From Scolanthus callimorphus (taxonomy: Eukaryota > Cnidaria > Anthozoa > Actiniaria > Edwardsiidae), in contig CM066916.1 in assembly GCA_033964015.1 (NCBI GenBank), forward strand, positions 16,966,501-17,030,500: 64,000 nt of DNA. The letters are read 5' to 3'. The notes under the pieces were generated by a model. It did no database searches and had not been told where the DNA came from. It saw only the letters and a list, made by a program, of their open reading frames with translations. The first letter of the stretch is position 1. Every line of letters begins with the position of its first letter. The position numbers were made by a program, and so were the translations under genes. Below are positions 47,501 to 57,003 of the stretch, piece by piece.

Positions 47501-49554
47501 CCACAAACGTTTAACACCAATTACTGTAGGCCCAAATACTGACAGCACTTTTGCTTTACTTAAAATGAGTATAGATGTAGAGGCAGTTGAAGAGGCAAAC
47601 GAGTTGGAGACAACCATCGCTAGTGAAGAGCAGCAACCAACTGGACGTGGTAAGAAGCCTAGTAATTAATGAGTGAGAATTATCACAACTATTTGCTTTT
47701 CATTATTAATTTCAGACTAGAATCTAAGCTTGAATTCGGCATTGAATTTCATTTGTAATGAAATAAAAAAAATCATTACAGTGAGTACCTGGTCAGAAAC
47801 TGACAAAGGTTGTCACATGGCGAAAGTTCAATCGAGTGTTTCACACTACTATCAGCTGGGTGACGAGAACACTTCGCCGATTTGTTTGGGTTTGGGCTCG
47901 GATAGGTTTTTATTGAGTATAGCCCGTTTTGAACGCGTCGCTCTTTTGTCGCTGTCCAGTACAACCACGTGACTGACAGACGAACTGGAAAGGTATGCTA
48001 TTATAGTCATATCGGCGGATAGTAAAACATGGCGAAGATATCTACCAATCAGCGCGCGGAATAATTGTTTATGGTCACCTTTAGTACTATTCATATGTTA
48101 TTCATAATGACATGTTTATAAAACGACGCTTTGGATGGAAACTCTTTCGCGCGACACAGTTCGACGCAGCAAAAGCAGAGCGGCGTTGATTAGTTCATAA
48201 TTTAAGGTCGACCAGGTATTTTCTATGGTCAAAATTCGAGTTTCCCGACGGTCACCCCTAGCATTTTAACCTTAGTGTTAACCAGAAAATAGGGCAAAAG
48301 CTCGCCAAACCCATTGATAAGCCAGCTATTATCTCCCAACAACGCGTTGTTTATAAATTTCAGTGTGGCCTGTGTGATGCAGGCTACGTGGGTTATATAT
48401 TATAGTTATTAATCATAGAACAATGAGTTTGAGTTTGTAGTCAGCGCCGAAATTGCCTCAGCTGATAGCATTTATTTTCTTTAAAATTAGATGCAGAAAC
48501 AGTCGAAGAGACAAACGAGGTGGAGAAACCAAATGGACGTGGTAAGAAGCCTAGTAATTATTTAATTAATGTAATTATGGATTAAGAATAAAGGATCACA
48601 CGAGCATAGGAGGGAAAACCACAAACGTTTAACACCAATTACTGGAGGCCCAAATACTGACAGCACTTTTGCTTTACTTAAAATGAGTATAGATGTAGAG
48701 GCAGTTGAAGAGGCAAACGAGGTGGAGACAACCATCGCTAGTGAAGAGCAGCAACCACCAACTGGACGTGGTAAGAAGCCTAGTAATTAATGAGTGAGAA
48801 TTATCACAACTATTTGCTTTTCATTATTAATTCCAGACTAGAATCTAAATTTGAATTCGGCATTGAATTTGTAATGAAATAAATAAAAATCATTATAGTG
48901 AGTACCTTGTCAGAAACTGACGAAGGTTGTCACATGGCAAAGGTTCAATCGAGTGTTTCACACCCCACTCAGTTGGGTGACGAGAACACCATGAAGTAGT
49001 GATAGCCGATCTTTATTTGTGTTTGGGCTCGGATAGGATTTATTGACAGTGGCGTACCCAGCATACAGACACGGGCCTGTGCAATTTTCAGGGCAACTTT
49101 AGTACAAGAACTATACTGCATTCATGAGCTTGGCCTGTAGAACAGTGCAAATTCATATGTTGGCCCGAGGCTGTGACTGCAACTTGTTAACAATCTTGCG
49201 TACTTCCCTGGTTGCGGTTATATCAAAGCAAATTTGACTTTCCGCGATCCAAGGACGTCATGTGGCGCCCAGGTTGATGCCAAGAACGTTAATGCGCAAT
49301 GTTGTAACACATGAAGATTGATTTGGGCAAATTCTCGTGTTGTTAGTAGAGAGAGTTATTGTTTCTGCAACGTGGCTGGTTTTGAAGGACTTCGCGTGTT
49401 AGTCTTGAACAAAGTGAATCTAAGGAAATTCTTCATTTATTTATGTATAGCAAAAGACGCAAAGAGACTCAACAAGAGGGCCAAGAGACGACGAGAAGCC
49501 AAGAAGTCGTTTCTAGCCAAGAGACAAAAGCGCCAGACAGAAGTGGACTCATAA
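35357..49554 (+). CDS. Multi-exon P-loop NTPase gene carried by the giant transposon
   Basis: Exons by phase-consistent GT-AG reading: 35357-35488, 40485-40537, 40789-41062, 41778-41909, 43034-43260, 43708-43992, (one uncertain, near 44298), 44448-44723, 45452-45643, 46307-46562, 47108-47152, 47373-47423, 47575-47649, 48491-48541, 48693-48770, 49451-49554 (TAA). These give about 743 codons. A Walker A motif GEPGRGKTT in exon 5 and an Asp pair in GVHIDDQ in exon 6 mark an NTPase core; the block IDDQKNLKAISEVVVDFYN resembles DUF927/helicase-like ATPases met in cnidarian genomes. The C-terminus is Lys/Arg-rich (KRLNKRAKRRREAKKS), suggesting nuclear localisation or DNA binding. Only the exon 6-to-8 junction is unresolved. 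All exons are open, so it may be functional. It is transcribed away from the transposase; a shared control region between 33.9 and 35.36 kb is possible. The function is not known to me. Confidence 0.8.
35606..35960. repeat. Palindromic repeats in intron 1
   Basis: GGAGATACGAATTTTATCTT is matched in inverse at 35,690-35,709 around a palindrome CACGAGTGAGCGCAGCGAACGAGTG. A second inverted pair (TATATAAACATCAATGAAAT and ATTTCATTGGTGTTTATATA) spans 35,755-35,935. Confidence 0.75.
35960..37900. other. Intron 1 sequence, no gene seen
   Basis: Apart from a short partial duplication (GCATTTTCCAG(C/T)TAGTA near 36,170 and 36,243), I see no repeat array, TIR element or exon here. Confidence 0.45.
37965..38105. 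mobile_element. Foldback MITE
   Basis: GTTTACTTTTCAAACCTGCA and the inverse CGTGAACGGTTGAAAAGTAA flank inner complementary arms (CTCGCTGATTGGCTG / CAGCCAATCAGAGAGCG). Confidence 0.7.
38488..38537. repeat. Poly-C tract of about 50 nt
   Basis: An almost pure C run after AATGCC. The proline-rich and glycine-rich open frames across it are artefacts. Confidence 0.95.
38945..39160. repeat. CCAGGGTGGGTGG repeats
   Basis: About five imperfect copies of GGAATTCCAGGGTGGGTGG with spacings of 35-50 bp. The same CCAGGGTGGG motif is subterminal in the element at 17,805-19,602. Confidence 0.7.
39160..40376. other. Intron 1 sequence with one foldback repeat
   Basis: The arms at about 39,811-39,857 (AAATGAAGCGGATTTTC, ATAATGTGATAAACGCAC) and 39,930-39,975 (GTGCGCTTATCACATTAT, AAATCCGC) are inverted. 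Nothing else was recognised. Confidence 0.6.
40377..40408. repeat. (GA)n microsatellite
   Basis: About 14 GA dinucleotides 77 bp upstream of exon 2. Confidence 0.95.
40485..40537 (+). CDS. NTPase gene exon 2
   Basis: This 53-nt exon encodes VTNGHIWKITTFPHGIE plus GG. The acceptor is CTTGTAG and the donor GTACGG. The split Gly codon is completed by G of exon 3. Confidence 0.72.
40789..41062 (+). CDS. NTPase gene exon 3
   Basis: The exon encodes LCFVPANTDRDEFVNWSKRE through FSIGQTTTILGRAPNSSIWA and ends LSRE. The acceptor is CTCAACAG and the donor GTAGGT, phase 0 out. Confidence 0.78.
41594..41763. mobile_element. 170-bp near-perfect palindromic MITE in intron 3
   Basis: AATAAGCCTAGTTGGA...GTGTTTAGTGCGCATGCGAT is followed by its inverse (ATCGCATGCGCACTAAACAC...TCCAACTAGGCTTATT). 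It ends 14 bp before the exon 4 acceptor. Confidence 0.85.
41778..41909 (+). CDS. NTPase gene exon 4
   Basis: This 44-codon exon encodes MQINADGNVIPVSDQRYFYF and GWKLEVSPDQSSNYMRTIER. The acceptor is TTTTTTAG and the donor GTAAGT. Confidence 0.78.
42120..42275. repeat. Dispersed repeat with GGGAGAGACACG (partner at 9245-9400)
   Basis: GGGAGAGACACGAGAACGTT and TAAAGTCGTA...CTCTAATGC parts match 9,245-9,400, linking the transposon interior with the host-gene introns. Confidence 0.6.
42308..42471. mobile_element. 164-bp PIF/Harbinger-like MITE, TTA TSD
   Basis: The TIRs GGCCTAGTACATACGCCGCT / AGCGGCGTTATGTACTAGGCC-type are flanked by TTA (42305-42307, 42472-42474). GG(G/C)C ends with a 3-bp TWA target are typical of PIF/Harbinger. 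Confidence 0.8.
42475..43030. other. Intron 4 right part, nothing recognised
   Basis: No repeat or exon is seen. A short AG-bounded stretch at about 42,976 (after TGCCAG) is not needed, because exons 4 and 5 already join in phase. Confidence 0.5.
43034..43260 (+). CDS. NTPase gene exon 5 with Walker A motif
   Basis: The exon encodes LVRQSYRGEKFGSALLAMGG and then CPQVCLLGEPGRGKTTILR. The GxxGxGKTT loop is intact. The donor TC|GTAAAT leaves phase 2. Confidence 0.85.
43708..43992 (+). CDS. NTPase gene exon 6
   Basis: With acceptor CTAACTAG, the first base completes a Ser codon with exon 5. The exon reads DVQMIVSKINDFLFQTGMQR through TTMGVHIDDQKNLKAISEVV and TFDRGTEEIRCGLVFTSN to TDCTD. Acidic DD after a hydrophobic strand is the likely Walker B, and VFTSN a sensor-1-like Asn. 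The donor is AG|GTAAAC, phase 2. Confidence 0.82.
44448..44723 (+). CDS. NTPase gene exon 8
   Basis: This 92-codon exon has IEEDCLCELSRGSLGAS, QLQAFRELKKIRDSGKMSK, and CGGLIALGEQFRHEAFVH. The acceptor is TTGGTAG. The donor AAG|GTAATA is followed at once by a repeat also seen near 62,730. The small exon that should join it to exon 6 may start near 44,298 (TLTFSCPN) but its splice sites are weak. Confidence 0.75.
45452..45643 (+). CDS. NTPase gene exon 9
   Basis: This 64-codon phase-0 exon encodes VFCLGVVEENEVDRREKFVF, HFIRRLQPDAHPERQLKK and DRFGDDISQFCEQDD. The acceptor is TTACCAG and the donor GTAAGT. Confidence 0.78.
45955..46095. repeat. Foldback repeat CATAGGC...GCCTATG
   Basis: CATAGGCGGCGCGGGGCCAT and GGGGTGCTC are matched in inverse by GAGCACCCCC, ATGGCTCCGAAGCCTATG. 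It lies in the intron between exons 9 and 10. Confidence 0.65.
46307..46562 (+). CDS. NTPase gene exon 10
   Basis: The exon encodes VASFLKHSTFKDLHGNVTDA, HPRFFSRVDGYDQNTLNR and KFPTESKNVACSLVRKDFF, possibly a winged-helix-like C-terminal region. The acceptor is TCTTGCAG and the donor GTATAA, phase 1 out. Confidence 0.78.
47108..47152 (+). CDS. NTPase gene exon 11, basic 45-nt exon
   Basis: It encodes LPERRKGAASTRSK. It is a phase 1-1 exon with acceptor TTTCTAG and donor GTCAGT. Confidence 0.65.
47373..47423 (+). CDS. NTPase gene exon 12, acidic 51-nt exon (copy a)
   Basis: A phase 1-1 exon encoding AETVEETNEVEKPNGR. It is identical to copy b at 48491-48541. Confidence 0.68.
47575..47649 (+). 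CDS. NTPase gene exon 13, acidic 75-nt exon (copy a)
   Basis: A phase 1-1 exon encoding VEAVEEANELETTIASEEQQ then PTGR. It is nearly identical to copy b at 48693-48770, and is itself a relative of exon 12 (both begin AT-G-AG-GCAGTTGAAGAG-like and end GGACGTG). Confidence 0.68.
48491..48541 (+). CDS. NTPase gene exon 12, copy b
   Basis: A duplicate of exon 12 within a 615-bp segmental duplication (47301-47915 and 48419-49042). Splice sites are intact and the exon is symmetric, so inclusion keeps the frame. Confidence 0.62.
48693..48770 (+). CDS. NTPase gene exon 13, copy b (one extra codon)
   Basis: A duplicate of exon 13 with L changed to V (ANEVETT) and an added CCA (QQPPTGR). The frame is kept. 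Confidence 0.62.
49451..49554 (+). CDS. NTPase gene last exon, basic tail
   Basis: The acceptor ATGTATAG in phase 1 is followed by AKDAKRLNKRAKRRREAKKS, FLAKRQKRQTEVDS and TAA. The tail resembles a bipartite nuclear localisation signal. Confidence 0.7.
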
Positions 49555-49559
49555 AACGA

Positions 49560-50370
49560 CACAATAGAGAGCTTTAATGATTATGCGGTTGTTACCAAGG
49601 TAACGAGTTCACATGACCAACTGGCAACCATGTTGGATTAAGACAGGGAGGAAACTTGAACTTTTTAGCATCTACTAAAGGTAGTGCTATCCTCTGTGAA
49701 TCTTACTTTAAGTCCAGGATTGAACAAAGGGCAAATTTTATCCAAAATTCCAGAGTCTGAATTGGCTTTATTTAGAGTTAGCCATGTATTTATAAACATA
49801 AAACAAAGTTACCTTTAGATGGCCGCCATAAGATCATGTGACTTATGTTTCCATGGTAACAGCGTGTACTATAACGTAGTTCTGATTCAGGTGACAATAA
49901 TGGTAAAAATTTCCCGGTAAACCGTTAAACAAATCGTGAAATAGAATACAATTTTTGTTCTTAAACAGCTTTGAGCAGTGCCGTCATAATGGCATCTAGG
50001 GTAGAACATAGTCCAAATTCTAACATCAGACACCTGTTTAGAGCAAAAGAGTTTGAACGTCAAACTGTTACATCAGAGTAACAAAATTCTTCGGTTGATT
50101 TAGGCAATAAGAAAAAGTGAAGAAGAGAGAAAAGAAGAGTCGTTCACGGCTAGCTCGCTGATGTTAGCCCGATACAAAGAAACTACATATTAACTACATA
50201 TTCTCGATTTATTGTTTTGTTGACATTGCATATCAGTTTACTAGAATCTGGTCCTTAAATATCCGAAGGAATACACACAGCACTTGTAATACAGCCAATG
50301 TAGTATACTGAAAAGTCAGAAAAAAAAGTTTATACTGTACTGTTGTAAATTTATTCTGTTCTGTGGCACC
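49560..50370. other. 3' flank of the NTPase gene, no further gene
   Basis: This presumably includes the 3' untranslated region. No repeat is seen until the right satellite array begins at about 50,371. Confidence 0.5.
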
Positions 50371-53300
50371 ATGGGCTGCGATGCCTTACCATAAAGGAGG
50401 TATGCTAGACATGGCAAGCCATGGTAAGGCCTACCATGCACTAAACATGACCTACCATTGCTAACCATGCCTTTCCAAGATGTGCCTGGCGCTGCCTTCT
50501 CTCTGCTTATGAACTTCCATAGGCTACCATGCCTTACCATAGACCAGGCATGGTAGACATGGCAAACCATGGTAGGGCCTACCATCCATTACCATGAGGT
50601 ACCATTGCTAACCATGGCTTTTCGAGACCTGCCAGGGATTGCTATGCCTTTGCTATGGACTACCATGGGCTACCATGCCTTACCATAGACGAGGTATGGT
50701 AGACATGGCAAGCCATGGTAAGGCCTACCATGCATTACCATGACCTACCATTGCTAACCATGGTTTTTCAAGACCTGCCAGGGATTGCTATGCCTTTGCA
50801 ATGGACTACCATGCCTTACCATAGACGAGGTATGGTAACCATGGCAAGCCATGGTAAGGCCTACCATGCATTACCATGACCTACCATTGCTAACCATGGC
50901 TTTTCAAGACCTGCCAGGGATTGCTATGCCTTTGCTATGGACTACCATGGGCTACCATGCCTTACCATAGACGAGGTATGGTAGACATGGCAAGCCATGG
51001 TAAGGCCTACCATGCATTACCATGACCTACCATTGCTAACTATGACTTTTGAAGAGCTGCCAGAGATTGCTATGCCTTTGCTATGGGCTACCATGCCTTA
51101 CCATAGACGAGGTATGGTAGACATGGCAAGCCATGGTAAGGCCTACCATGCACTAACATGATCTACCATTGCTAACCATGGCTTTTCAAGACCTGCCAGG
51201 GATTGCTATGCCTTTGCTATGGACTACCATGGGCTACCATGCCTTACCATAGACGAGATATGGTAGACATGGCAAGCCATGGTAAGGCCTACCATGCATT
51301 ACCATGACCTACCATTGCTAACCATGGCTTTTCGAGACCTGCGAGGGATTGCTATGCCTTTCCTATGGACTACAATGGGCTACAATGCCTTGCCATAGAC
51401 GAGGCATGGTAGACATGGCAAGCCATGGTAAGGCCTACCATGCATAACCATGACCTACCATTGCTAACCATGACTTTTGAAGAGCTGCCAGGGATTGCTA
51501 TGCCTTTTCCATGGGCTACCATGGGCTACCATGCCTTACCTTAGACCAGGTATGGTAGACATGGCAAGTCATGGTAAGGCCTACCATGCATTACCATGAC
51601 CTACCACTGCGAACCATTGCTTTTGAAAACCTGCCAGGGATTGCTATGCCTTTGCCAGGACCTATAATGGGCTACCATGCCTTACCATAGACGAGGCATG
51701 GTAGACATGGCAAGCCATGGTAAGGCCTACCATGCATTACCATGACCTACCATTGCTAACCATGGCTTTTCGAGACCTGCCAGGGATTGCTATGCCTTTG
51801 CTGTGGACTACCATGGGCTACCATGCCTTGCCACAGACCAGGTATGGTAGACATGGCAAGCCATGGTCAGCCCTACCATGCATTACCATGACCTACCATT
51901 GCTAACCATGGCCTTACCATAGACGAGGTATGGTAACCATGGCAAGCCATGGTAAGGCCTACCATGCATTACCATGACCTACCATTGCTAACCATGGCTT
52001 TTCAAGACCTGCCAGGGATTGCTGTGCCTTTGCTATGGACTACCATGGGCTACCATGCCTTACCATAGACGAGGTATGGTAGACATGGCAAGCCATGGTA
52101 AGGCCTACCATGCATTACCATGACCTACCATTGCTAACCATGACTTTTGAAGAGCTGCCAGAGATTGCTATGCCTTTGCTATGGGCTACCATGCCTTACC
52201 ATAGACGAGGTATGGTAGACATGGCAAGCCATGGTAAGGCCTACCATGCACTAACATGATCTACCATTGCTAACCATGGCTTTTCAAGACCTGCCAGGGA
52301 TTGCTATGCCTTTGCTACGGACTACCATGGGCTACCATGCCTTACCATAGACGAGATATGGTAGACATGGCAAGCCATGGTAAGGCCTACCATGCATTAC
52401 CATGACCTACCATTGCTAACCATGGCTTTTCGAGACCTGCGAGGGATTGCTATGCCTTTCCTATGGACTACAATGGGCTACAATGCCTTGCCATAGACGA
52501 GGTATGGTAGACATGGCAAGCCATGGTAAGGCCTACCATGCATAACCATGACCTACCATTGCTAACCATGACTTTTGAAGAGCTGCCAGGGATTGCTATG
52601 CCTTTTCCATGGGCTACCATGGGCTACCATGCCTTACCTTAGACCAGGTATGGTAGAAATGGCAAGTCATGGTAAGGCCTACCATGCATTACCATGACCT
52701 ACCACTGCGAACCATTGCTTTTGAAAACCTGCCAGGGATTGCTATGCCTTTGCCAGGACCTATAATGGGCTACCATGCCTTACCATAGACGAGGCATGGT
52801 AGACATGGCAAGCCATGGTAAGGCCTACCATGCATTACCATGACCTACCATTGCTAACCATGGCTTTTCGAGACCTGCCAGGGACTGCTATGCCTTTGCT
52901 GTGGACTACCATGGGCTACCATGCCTTGCCACAGACCAGGTATGGTAGACATGGCAAGCCATGGTCAGCCCTACCATGCATTACCATGACCTACCATTGC
53001 TAACCATGGCTTTTCGAGACCTGCCAGGGATTGCTATGCCTTTCCTATGGACTACCATGGGCTACCATGCCTTGCCACAGACCAGGTATGGTAGACATGG
53101 CAAGCCATGGTAAGGCCTACCATGCATAACCATGACCTACCATTGCTAACCATGACTTTTGAAGAGCTGCCAGGGATTGCTATGCCTTTTCTATGGGCTA
53201 CCATGGGCTACCATGCCTTACCTTAGACCAGGTATGGTAGACATGGCAAGTCATGGTAAGGCCTACCATGCATTACCATGACCTACCATTGCTAACCATG

Positions 53301-56300
53301 GCTTTTCGAGACCTGCCAGGGATTGCTATGCCTTTGCTGTGGACTACCATGGGCTACCATGCCTTACCATAGACCAGGGATTGCTATGCCTTTGCCAGGA
53401 CCTACCACGGGCTACCATGCCTTACCATAGACGAGGCATGGTAGACATGGCAAGCCATGGTAAGGCCTACCATGCATTACCATGACCTACCATTGCTTAA
53501 CCATGGCTTTTCGAGACCTGCCAGGTATTGCTATGCCTTTGCTGTGGACTACCATGGGCTACCATGCCTTACCATAGACGAGGCATGGTAGACATGGCAA
53601 GCCATGGTAAGGCCTACCATGCATGACCATGACCTACCATTGCTAACCATGGCTTTTCGATACCTGCCAGGGATTGCTATGCCTTTGCTATGGACTACCA
53701 TGGGCTACCATGCCTTGCCACAGACCAGGTATGGTAGACATGGCAAGCCATGGTAAGGCCTACCATGCATGACCATGACCTACCATTGCAAACTATGGCT
53801 TTTCGAGACCTGCCAAGGATTGCTATGCCTTTGCTGTGGACTACCATGGGCTACCATGCCTTGCCACAGACCAGGTATGGTAGACATGGCAAGCCATGGT
53901 CAGCCCTACCATGACCTACCATTGCAAACCATGGCTTTTTGAGACCTGCCAGGGATTGCTATGCCTTTGCTGTGGACTACCATGGGCTACCATGCCTTGC
54001 CACAGACCAGGTATGGTAGACATGGCAAGCCATGGTCAGCCCTACCATGCATTACCATGACCTACCATTGCTAACCATGGCTTTTCGAGACCTGCCAGGG
54101 ATTGCTATGCCTTTGCTGTGGACTACCATGGGCTACCATGCCTTAGCATAGACGAGGCATGGTAGACATGGCAAGCCATGGTAAGGCCTACCATGCATGA
54201 CCATGACCTACCATTGCTAACCATTGCTTTTCGATACCTGCCAGGGATTGCTATGCCTTTGCTGTGGACTACCATGGGCTACCATGCCTTGCCACAGACC
54301 AGGTATGGTAGACATGGCAAGCCATGGTAAGGCCTACCATGCATGACCATGACCTACCATTGCAAACCATGGCTTTTCGAGACCTGCCAGGGATTGCTAT
54401 GCCTTTGCTGTGGACTACCATGGGCTACCATGCCTTGCCACAGACCAGGTATGGTAGACATGGCAAGCCATGGTCAGCCCTTCCATGCATTACCATGACC
54501 TACCATTGCTAACCATGGCTTTTCGAGACCTGCCAGGGATTGCTATGCCTTTGCTGTGGACTACCATGGGCTACCATGCCCTAGCATAGACGAGGCATGG
54601 TAGACATGGCAAGCCATGGTCAGCCCTACCATGCATGACCATGACCTACCATTGCTAACCATGGCTTTTCGAGACCTGCCAGGGATTGCTATGCCTTTGC
54701 TGTGGACTACCATGGGCTACCATGCCTTAGCATAGACGAGGCATGGTAGACATGGCAAGCCATGGTAAGGCCTACCATGCATGACCATGACCTACCATTG
54801 CTAACCATGGCTTTTCGAGACCTGCCAGGGATTGCTATGCCTTTGCTTTGGACTACCATGGGCTACCATGCCCTAGCATAGACGAGGCATGGTAGACATG
54901 GCAAGCCATGGTCAGCCCTACCATGCATGACCATGACCTACCATTGCTAACCATGGCTTTTCGAGACCTGCCAGGGATTGCTATGCCTTTGCTGTGGACT
55001 ACCATGGGCTACCATGCCTTAGCATAGACGAGGCATGGTAGACATGGCAAGCCATGGTCAGCCCTACCATGCATTACCATGACCTACCATTGCAAACCAT
55101 GGCTTTTCGAGACCTGCCAGGGATTGCTATGCCTTTGCTGTGGACTACCATGGGCTACCATGCCTTGCCACAGACCAGGTATGGTAGACATGGCAAGCCA
55201 TGGTCAGCCCTTCCATGCATTACCATGACCTACCATTGCTAACCATGGCTTTTCGAGACCTGCCAGGGATTGCTATGCCTTTGCTGTGGACTACCATGGG
55301 CTACCATGCCCTAGCATAGACGAGGCATGGTAGACATGGCAAGCCATGGTCAGCCCTACCATGCATGACCATGACCTACCATTGCTAACCATGGCTTTTC
55401 GAGACCTGCCAGGGATTGCTATGCCTTTGCTGTGGACTACCATGGGCTACCATGCCTTAGCATAGACGAGGCATGGTAGACATGGCAAGCCATGGTAAGG
55501 CCTACCATGCATGACCATGACCTACCATTGCTAACCATGGCTTTTCGAGACCTGCCAGGGATTGCTATGCCTTTGCTGTGGACTACCATGGGCTACCATG
55601 CCCTAGCATAGACGAGGCATGGTAGACATGGCAAGCCATGGTCAGCCCTACCATGCATGACCATGACCTACCATTGCTAACCATGGCTTTTCGAGACCTG
55701 CCAGGGATTGCTATGCCTTTGCTGTGGACTACCATGGGCTACCATGCCTTAGCATAGACGAGGCATGGTAGACATGGCAAGCCATGGTCAGCCCTACCAT
55801 GCATTACCATGACCTACCATTGCAAACCATGGCTTTTCGAGACCTGCCAGGGATTGCTATGCCTTTGCTGTGGACTACCATGGGCTACCATGCCTTGCCA
55901 CAGACCAGGTATGGTAGACATGGCAAGCCATGGTCAGCCCTTCCATGCATTACCATGACCTACCATTGCTAACCATGGCTTTTCGAGACCTGCCAGGGAT
56001 TGCTATGCCTTTGCTGTGGACTACCATGGGCTACCATGCCCTAGCATAGACGAGGCATGGTAGACATGGCAAGCCATGGTCAGCCCTACCATGCATGACC
56101 ATGACCTACCATTGCTAACCATGGCTTTTCGAGACCTGCCAGGGATTGCTATGCCTTTGCTGTGGACTACCATGGGCTACCATGCCTTAGCATAGACGAG
56201 GCATGGTAGACATGGCAAGCCATGGTAAGGCCTACCATGCATGACCATGACCTACCATTGCTAACCATGGCTTTTCGAGACCTGCCAGGGATTGCTATGC
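50371..56300. repeat. Right satellite array, same unit inverted, about 41 copies
   Basis: These are the same 145-146-bp monomers as on the left but in reverse complement (GCTAACCATGGCTTTTCGAG, GACCTGCCAGGGATTGCTAT, GACTACCATGGGCTACCATG). Higher-order structure: equivalent variants recur exactly 730 bp apart (54,324; 55,054; 55,784 = five monomers), and a 1,098-bp block is duplicated (51,717 and 52,815). The 62-codon open frames here are satellite translations. Confidence 0.95.
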
Positions 56301-56461
56301 ATTTGCTCTGGGGTACCATGGGCTACCATGCCTTGCAAGAGACCAAGTATGGTAGACATTGCAAGTCATTTCGTGATCGTACTTCATGCCATAGGTTACC
56401 ATGTGGTGGTATGGGTTGTCATGGCGCTAATTCGTGACCGCATATCATGAAGTCAGTACCC
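56270..56461. repeat. Right terminal inverted repeat of the giant transposon
   Basis: It is the inverse of the left end: CCTTGCAAGAGACCAAGTAT, TCGTACTTCATGCCATAGGT, ATATCATGAAGTCAGTACCC. The last base is 56,461 and ACTCA follows. Confidence 0.88.
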
Positions 56462-56471
56462 ACTCAGGGGC

Positions 56472-56627
56472 CAACGAAAGGTTGGGTCCCATAATGAAAG
56501 CTGCACAAAGACAGATCCCTAAACCGGCTCCTCTCGTTTGCCAACCCCCGATCACATGAAATGTAAGGGTAACGCCCACGTCATATACCTAGCGCAACGC
56601 TTATACATGGGACCCAACCTTTCGTTG
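56472..56627. repeat. Inverted repeat AACGAAAGGTTGGGTCCC
   Basis: AACGAAAGGTTGGGTCCCAT near 56,474 and ATGGGACCCAACCTTTCGTT ending at about 56,626 are perfect inverses about 115 bp apart. A third partial copy (CAACGAAAGG) is at 56,692. It is a MITE-like hairpin beside the giant transposon. Confidence 0.8.
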
Positions 56628-56763
56628 ACCCCAAGGTCCGAACCAGGTCCGGAACGAGAGGCTGCGCTGAGGAGAGAGCCCCCTCAAGGTCAACGAAAGG
56701 AATCACGGGATCCAATGAAATAGAGTGAAAGCGTGCGACTACGCGATACAGTACACTATATTC

Positions 56764-57003
56764 CATTTTTTTTCTTCCTCTATCATTTTCCTTTCTTCTC
56801 TTTTATTCCTTTTTTTCCATTATTCCTTCTCTCTTTCTCCGTCTCTTTGCTTTTCTTTTTCCTTTTCCCCTTTCTTTATCTTTTTCCTTTTCTCCGTTTC
56901 CTTTTTCTCCTTTTCCTTTACTCTCTTTCCTTTTTTCGTTTCCCTTTTTTTTCATTTTCATTTTCCTTTTTTTTCCCTTTTCCTTTTCTTTTTCTCCTTT
57001 CCT
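56764..57003. repeat. Polypyrimidine tract, about 240 nt
   Basis: Almost only C and T on the plus strand (TTTCC, TTCTC modules), with very few purines. Open frames rich in Phe/Ser or Lys/Glu across it are compositional artefacts. Confidence 0.93.

Larger units (their letters stand above)
47301..49042 (+). repeat. Segmental tandem duplication carrying two exons
   Basis: 47,301-47,915 and 48,419-49,042 are nearly identical (offset about 1,118 bp), starting AACAATGAGTTTGAG and ending GTTTGGGCTCGGATAGG. Exons 12 and 13 and their splice sites are inside each copy. Confidence 0.9.
23933..56461. mobile_element. Giant DNA transposon, 32.5 kb, with satellite-array TIRs
   Basis: The first bases, GGGTACTGACTTCATG, are repeated in inverse at 56,446-56,461. 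The two ends stay about 97% identical for roughly 190 bp by eye. Immediately outside, ACTCA is directly repeated (23928-23932 and 56462-56466), a perfect 5-bp target-site duplication. Each end passes directly into a satellite array of a 145-146-bp unit, the arrays being in inverse orientation. The 22.9-kb interior holds a DDE transposase gene with OTU and Cys-rich domains (minus strand) and a spliced P-loop NTPase gene (plus strand), plus nested MITEs and a LINE relic. I do not recognise the family: a 5-bp TSD with GGG ends and these two genes does not match a superfamily I can name. The linkage of the genes to these ends is an inference from position. Confidence 0.8.

Noticed and set aside
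51717..55972. Repeated 62-codon frames starting MVRPTMHYHD or MVSPTMHYHD
   Set aside because: They are translations of the satellite monomer, appear in multiples of the unit length, and have no independent support as genes.
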